A DNA stretch of 13,497 nucleotides from CAZCSH01 sp964501545 (lineage in GTDB: Bacteria; Patescibacteriota; Minisyncoccia; Minisyncoccales; RBG-13-42-11): NCBI GenBank assembly GCA_964501545.1, contig CAZCSH010000016.1:1-13497 (forward strand), given 5' to 3'. Below are positions 11,950 to 13,497 of the stretch, piece after piece (the stretch's first letter is position 1; each line of letters opens with the position of its first letter). Under the pieces are notes generated by a model. The model worked only from the letters and a program-made list of their open reading frames with translations. It was not told the DNA's origin and made no database searches. The translations under genes and the position numbers were made by a program.

Positions 11950-12441
11950 TCAAAATCTTTGCCATTCGTATTTCTTGCCTTTTCTTTGATTTTCAACCAT
12001 CACTAACTCGTCGTATATTCCGTCAAGGAGTTTATGATTCTTTGCTTCTTCCAAACTTACCCAAGCGTATTGATCAGACTCATCTTCTTTTAGTTTTACA
12101 TCTCCGCCAATATAATCTGCCATACAAGAAATTACCAACGATGGACTACCATCAGTATGAACCGTTGCTAAACTTGTCACGTACTCAATATTGTCTATAT
12201 CAATTCCCACTTCCTCTTTTATTTCTCGGCGCAGTGTTCTCTCTAAGACATTATACCAGTAATACTCCGTGTCTTTTGGTAACTGTAAATAATCGCTTGT
12301 CTCCATCTTCCCGCCCGGTACCGTCCACATTCCTGGAAATCTTTTTTTATTCGGCGACCGTCTTGTAATCAGGTATTTTTTATCTTTTACAATGATGGCT
12401 GTAATCGCTACTTCATGAAGATATTGGTTGCTATTCTCCAT
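11950..12441 (-). CDS. NUDIX hydrolase
   Basis: A 163-aa NUDIX-fold protein, a family that hydrolyses nucleoside diphosphates linked to another moiety, for example damaged dNTPs. The box is seen as VPGGKME (41-47) and LRREIKEEVGI (70-80), with the metal-binding glutamates at 76-77, but the segment between the two halves carries an extra stretch of about 15 residues (TSDYLQLPKDTEYYW) relative to the strict GX5EX7REUXEEXGU spacing. MWTVPGGK, preceded by TRRSPNKKRFPG, suggests an MTH1/ADP-ribose-type substrate, but that cannot be fixed here. The ATG lies one base after the stop of the rpmG remnant 12443-12502, exactly as the DUF5674-like gene relates to the real rpmG. Confidence 0.92.
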   Translation of the reverse strand: MENSNQYLHEVAITAIIVKDKKYLITRRSPNKKRFPGMWTVPGGKMETSDYLQLPKDTEYYWYNVLERTLRREIKEEVGIDIDNIEYVTSLATVHTDGSPSLVISCMADYIGGDVKLKEDESDQYAWVSLEEAKNHKLLDGIYDELVMVENQRKGKKYEWQRF

Positions 12442-12442
12442 A

Positions 12443-12502
12443 TTACTTTTTCACTTCTTTGTGCACCGTATGTTTTCTACACCACTTGCAGAACTTTTTC
12501 AA
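12443..12502 (-). pseudogene. rpmG 3'-end remnant 3 (20 codons with stop)
   Basis: Minus-strand reading gives LKKFCKWCRKHTVHKEVKK and TAA, against LKKFCKWCRKHTLHKEAKR and TAA at 13199-13258. Nucleotide identity is 48 of 60 by hand count, and most changes are synonymous. Upstream of the Leu codon the homology ends and the frame soon meets a stop, so no full L33 gene exists here. The stop is followed by T and an ATG, as at the resident rpmG. It separates the helical-protein block from the NUDIX gene. Confidence 0.9.
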
Positions 12503-12512
12503 TGATCTCTAT

Positions 12513-12842
12513 TCACATATTACGTCTTGCGCAAAGGGCGTAATAAAAGAAATAACGGTCGAGGTCTTGGAGCGAACTTTTGTATTCTTTTCCACCCGTG
12601 ATGGCATCGCAAAATAATTCTCTAGCGCGAGCGATTTCCTTTAAACGTTTCTTCCAACGCGGGTCTTTTAACGTTAAGTCAAAAAGCTCAAGGGCTCGGT
12701 TCACTGCGTCTTCAAAATTGTCTTTGTCTCTATCTTTCCAACGGAGCGCTCGATTGATTTCACTGCCAATATTTCCAAGCTGTTCACAAAGCGAAAGCTG
12801 AAACCACTTTCCTTTAGCTAATTCTTTATGGATAACCTCCAT
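12513..12842 (-). CDS. Small helical protein of unknown function
   Basis: I prefer the ATG at 12842 (109 aa, MEVIHKELAKGKWFQLSLCE) over an in-frame TTG at 12857, because GGAG lies 7 nt before that ATG and overlaps the end of the upstream gene; it is one of the few clear ribosome-binding sites in the window. The sequence is almost wholly alpha-helical, with features LCEQLGNIGSEINRALRWKD, FEDAVNRALELFDLTLKDPR, KRLKEIARARELFCDAI and YFFYYALCARRNM, consistent with a four-helix bundle. I have an impression of a widespread uncharacterised family but cannot name it. It follows the DUF5674-like gene by 4 nt and is presumably co-expressed with it. Confidence 0.8.
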   Translation of the reverse strand: MEVIHKELAKGKWFQLSLCEQLGNIGSEINRALRWKDRDKDNFEDAVNRALELFDLTLKDPRWKKRLKEIARARELFCDAITGGKEYKSSLQDLDRYFFYYALCARRNM

Positions 12843-12846
12843 GTTC

Positions 12847-13197
12847 TTACTCCGCAATTAATTTATTTACAATCATCTTAATTTTCTCTCTTGTTTTCGG
12901 GTTTTCCACGTTTCGCGAACGATTATTATAGAAGGGCTTAATATTAATTATAGAATCTAATTCTATCAATTCTTCTCCGCTTTTTTCTGGATAAAGATTA
13001 ATGCCCCAAGTATCGTCCCGTTTTGAACCCTCCTGTTCCATCAATATCACCTCTCCATCAGCGTGCATTTCGCCGCCCACGGCCATTATCCCTTGGCCAA
13101 CATCAACCACTGCCTTTACCAAATTGCCAAATTGCCCCTTTGCTATATCAATAAGCTCTTTTTTATTTATTGGAGCTTTTATAATTTTTATTTCCAT
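12847..13197 (-). CDS. DUF5674-like conserved hypothetical protein
   Basis: A 116-aa soluble protein resembling the DUF5674 family by memory of its pattern: LVKAVVDVGQGIMAVGGEMH, ADGEVILMEQEGSKRDDTWG, then INLYP, IELDSIINIKPFYNNRSR and a C-terminal helix. The conserved GGEMHADGE and WGINLYP segments, and the run of polar residues INIKPFYNNRSRNV, look like an active or binding site; no activity is known to me. The ATG is one base after the rpmG stop (TAATATG), so it is read from rpmG translation by coupling. It and the helical protein form the block next to the resident rpmG. Confidence 0.75.
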   Translation of the reverse strand: MEIKIIKAPINKKELIDIAKGQFGNLVKAVVDVGQGIMAVGGEMHADGEVILMEQEGSKRDDTWGINLYPEKSGEELIELDSIINIKPFYNNRSRNVENPKTREKIKMIVNKLIAE

Positions 13198-13198
13198 A

Positions 13199-13369
13199 TT
13201 ATCTTTTTGCCTCTTTGTGGAGGGTATGCTTTCTGCACCACTTGCAGAATTTCTTCAATTCCAACTTCTCCTCGCCCCCTTCTGCTTTCTTTGATTTCTG
13301 GGTGAAGTAATTAATCCTTTTGCAAGCACTACACTGAAGCTTGATTAATGGTTTCTTCTTAACGGCCAT
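13199..13369 (-). CDS. rpmG: 50S ribosomal protein L33
   Basis: A 56-residue L33 of the zinc-ribbon type, with the Cys pairs CSAC (13-16) and CKWC (42-45) and the usual basic ending (RKHTLHKEAKR). It is below the usual 60-codon cut-off and easily missed. It starts at an ATG 11 nt after tRNA-Thr, with no Shine-Dalgarno site. In many bacteria rpmG is followed by tRNA-Trp, secE, nusG and the L11-L1-L10-L12 genes; here tRNA-Trp lies 2.7 kb away beyond the accessory strip. Its last 20 codons are the source pattern for three remnants in that strip. Confidence 0.95.
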   Translation of the reverse strand: MAVKKKPLIKLQCSACKRINYFTQKSKKAEGGEEKLELKKFCKWCRKHTLHKEAKR

Positions 13370-13380
13370 AGTGGTAATTG

Positions 13381-13457
13381 TGGAGCCAGGAGGCGAATTT
13401 GCATCGCCGACCTTCCGCTTACCATGCGGATGCTCTAACTAGCTGAGCTACCCTGGC
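13381..13457 (-). tRNA. tRNA-Thr (anticodon GGT)
   Basis: Acceptor GCCAGGG pairs with TCCTGGC (one G-T), the D arm is normal (TAGCTCAGCTAGTTAGAGC), and the anticodon stem TCCGC/GCGGA holds the loop ATGGTAA with anticodon GGT, reading ACC and ACU. The 3' CCA is encoded (13381-13383), unlike tRNA-Trp. The T loop is TGCAAAT, closed by an A-T pair, instead of the usual TTCRANY closed by G-C; the discriminator is T. Confidence 0.95.
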
Positions 13458-13468
13458 ATCATCAGTTA

Positions 13469-13474
13469 ATTATA
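13469..13474 (-). promoter_or_regulatory. Possible -10 box of the tRNA-Thr/rpmG transcript
   Basis: A TATAAT on the minus strand lies 11 nt before the tRNA-Thr 5' end. The -35 region falls at the window edge (about 13491-13497) and shows no clear match, so this is a weak call based on one hexamer and its position. Confidence 0.4.
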
Positions 13475-13497
13475 TTATTTTAATTTCACTCAAAATA

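Noticed and set aside
2868..12515. TGA recoding as glycine, as in some CPR lineages
   Set aside because: TGA ends hicB copy 1, the NUDIX gene and the helical-protein gene at sensible places, and no conserved gene has an internal TGA.
10491..13198. Integron cassette array
   Set aside because: No integron integrase, no attC-like structure and no core site is seen at boundaries; the boundaries are rpmG tails. An integrase elsewhere in the genome cannot be excluded.
11057..13265. CRISPR-like interpretation of the repeated rpmG-tail segments
   Set aside because: The copies are diverged, unevenly spaced and separated by full genes; they translate to the L33 tail, so they are gene fragments.

Overview
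The window looks like a piece of a Candidate Phyla Radiation (Patescibacteria, probably Parcubacteria-like) genome. The reasons are AT-rich compact DNA, lineage-style short proteins, near-absent Shine-Dalgarno sites, promoters whose -10 box lies only 9-14 nt before the ATG, and a MacAB-like exporter next to informational genes. TGA is used as a normal stop. A 100-N scaffold gap (4218-4317) shows this is an assembled draft, probably metagenomic. Nearly all genes lie on the minus strand; only the first large gene is on plus.

Layout, left to right. 44-2047 (+): a large membrane protein with a degenerate PP2C-like cytoplasmic half and a predicted outer beta-propeller. 2037-2546 (-): an acidic C-terminally anchored surface protein that seems to lack its 5' part. 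2562-2599: a short copy of the 3' end of rplL. 2627-3120 (-): a HicBA toxin-antitoxin pair whose antitoxin frame is broken at a run of eight G. 3174-4488 (-): the rplJ-rplL operon with a strong promoter and a structured leader containing a terminator-like hairpin. 4521-10490 (-): tRNA-Trp, a small membrane protein, a MacA-like adaptor, an ABC ATPase, a FtsX/MacB permease, peptide deformylase, a Pcm-type methyltransferase and MltG, closely packed and probably largely co-transcribed. 10563-13197 (-): an accessory strip with a second HicBA, a NYN-domain protein, a NUDIX hydrolase, a small helical protein and a DUF5674-like protein. 13199-13457 (-): rpmG (L33), too short for most ORF cut-offs, and tRNA-Thr.

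The most unusual signal is in the accessory strip. Each boundary between its gene blocks carries a fragment of the 3' end of rpmG (11166-11222, 11927-11948, 12443-12502), in the same orientation as the resident rpmG at 13199-13369. The two long copies mostly keep the amino-acid sequence and differ largely at third codon positions. At the other end of the window the same arrangement recurs with another ribosomal-protein gene: rplL, then hicBA, then a 38-bp copy of the rplL 3' end whose four differences are all synonymous. I read this as small gene cassettes entering immediately downstream of ribosomal-protein genes, each arrival leaving a displaced copy of the host gene's tail. No recombinase is present in the window.

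A second signal is a small palindromic repeat (about 35 bp, loop TAAA, tail ACCCTTCGC). Copies lie at the stop codon of the ABC ATPase, in frame inside pcm, at the pcm stop codon, and in diverged form before rplJ. Two copies differ by paired, compensating substitutions in the stem. All identities quoted were counted by hand from the sequence; no database search was possible.
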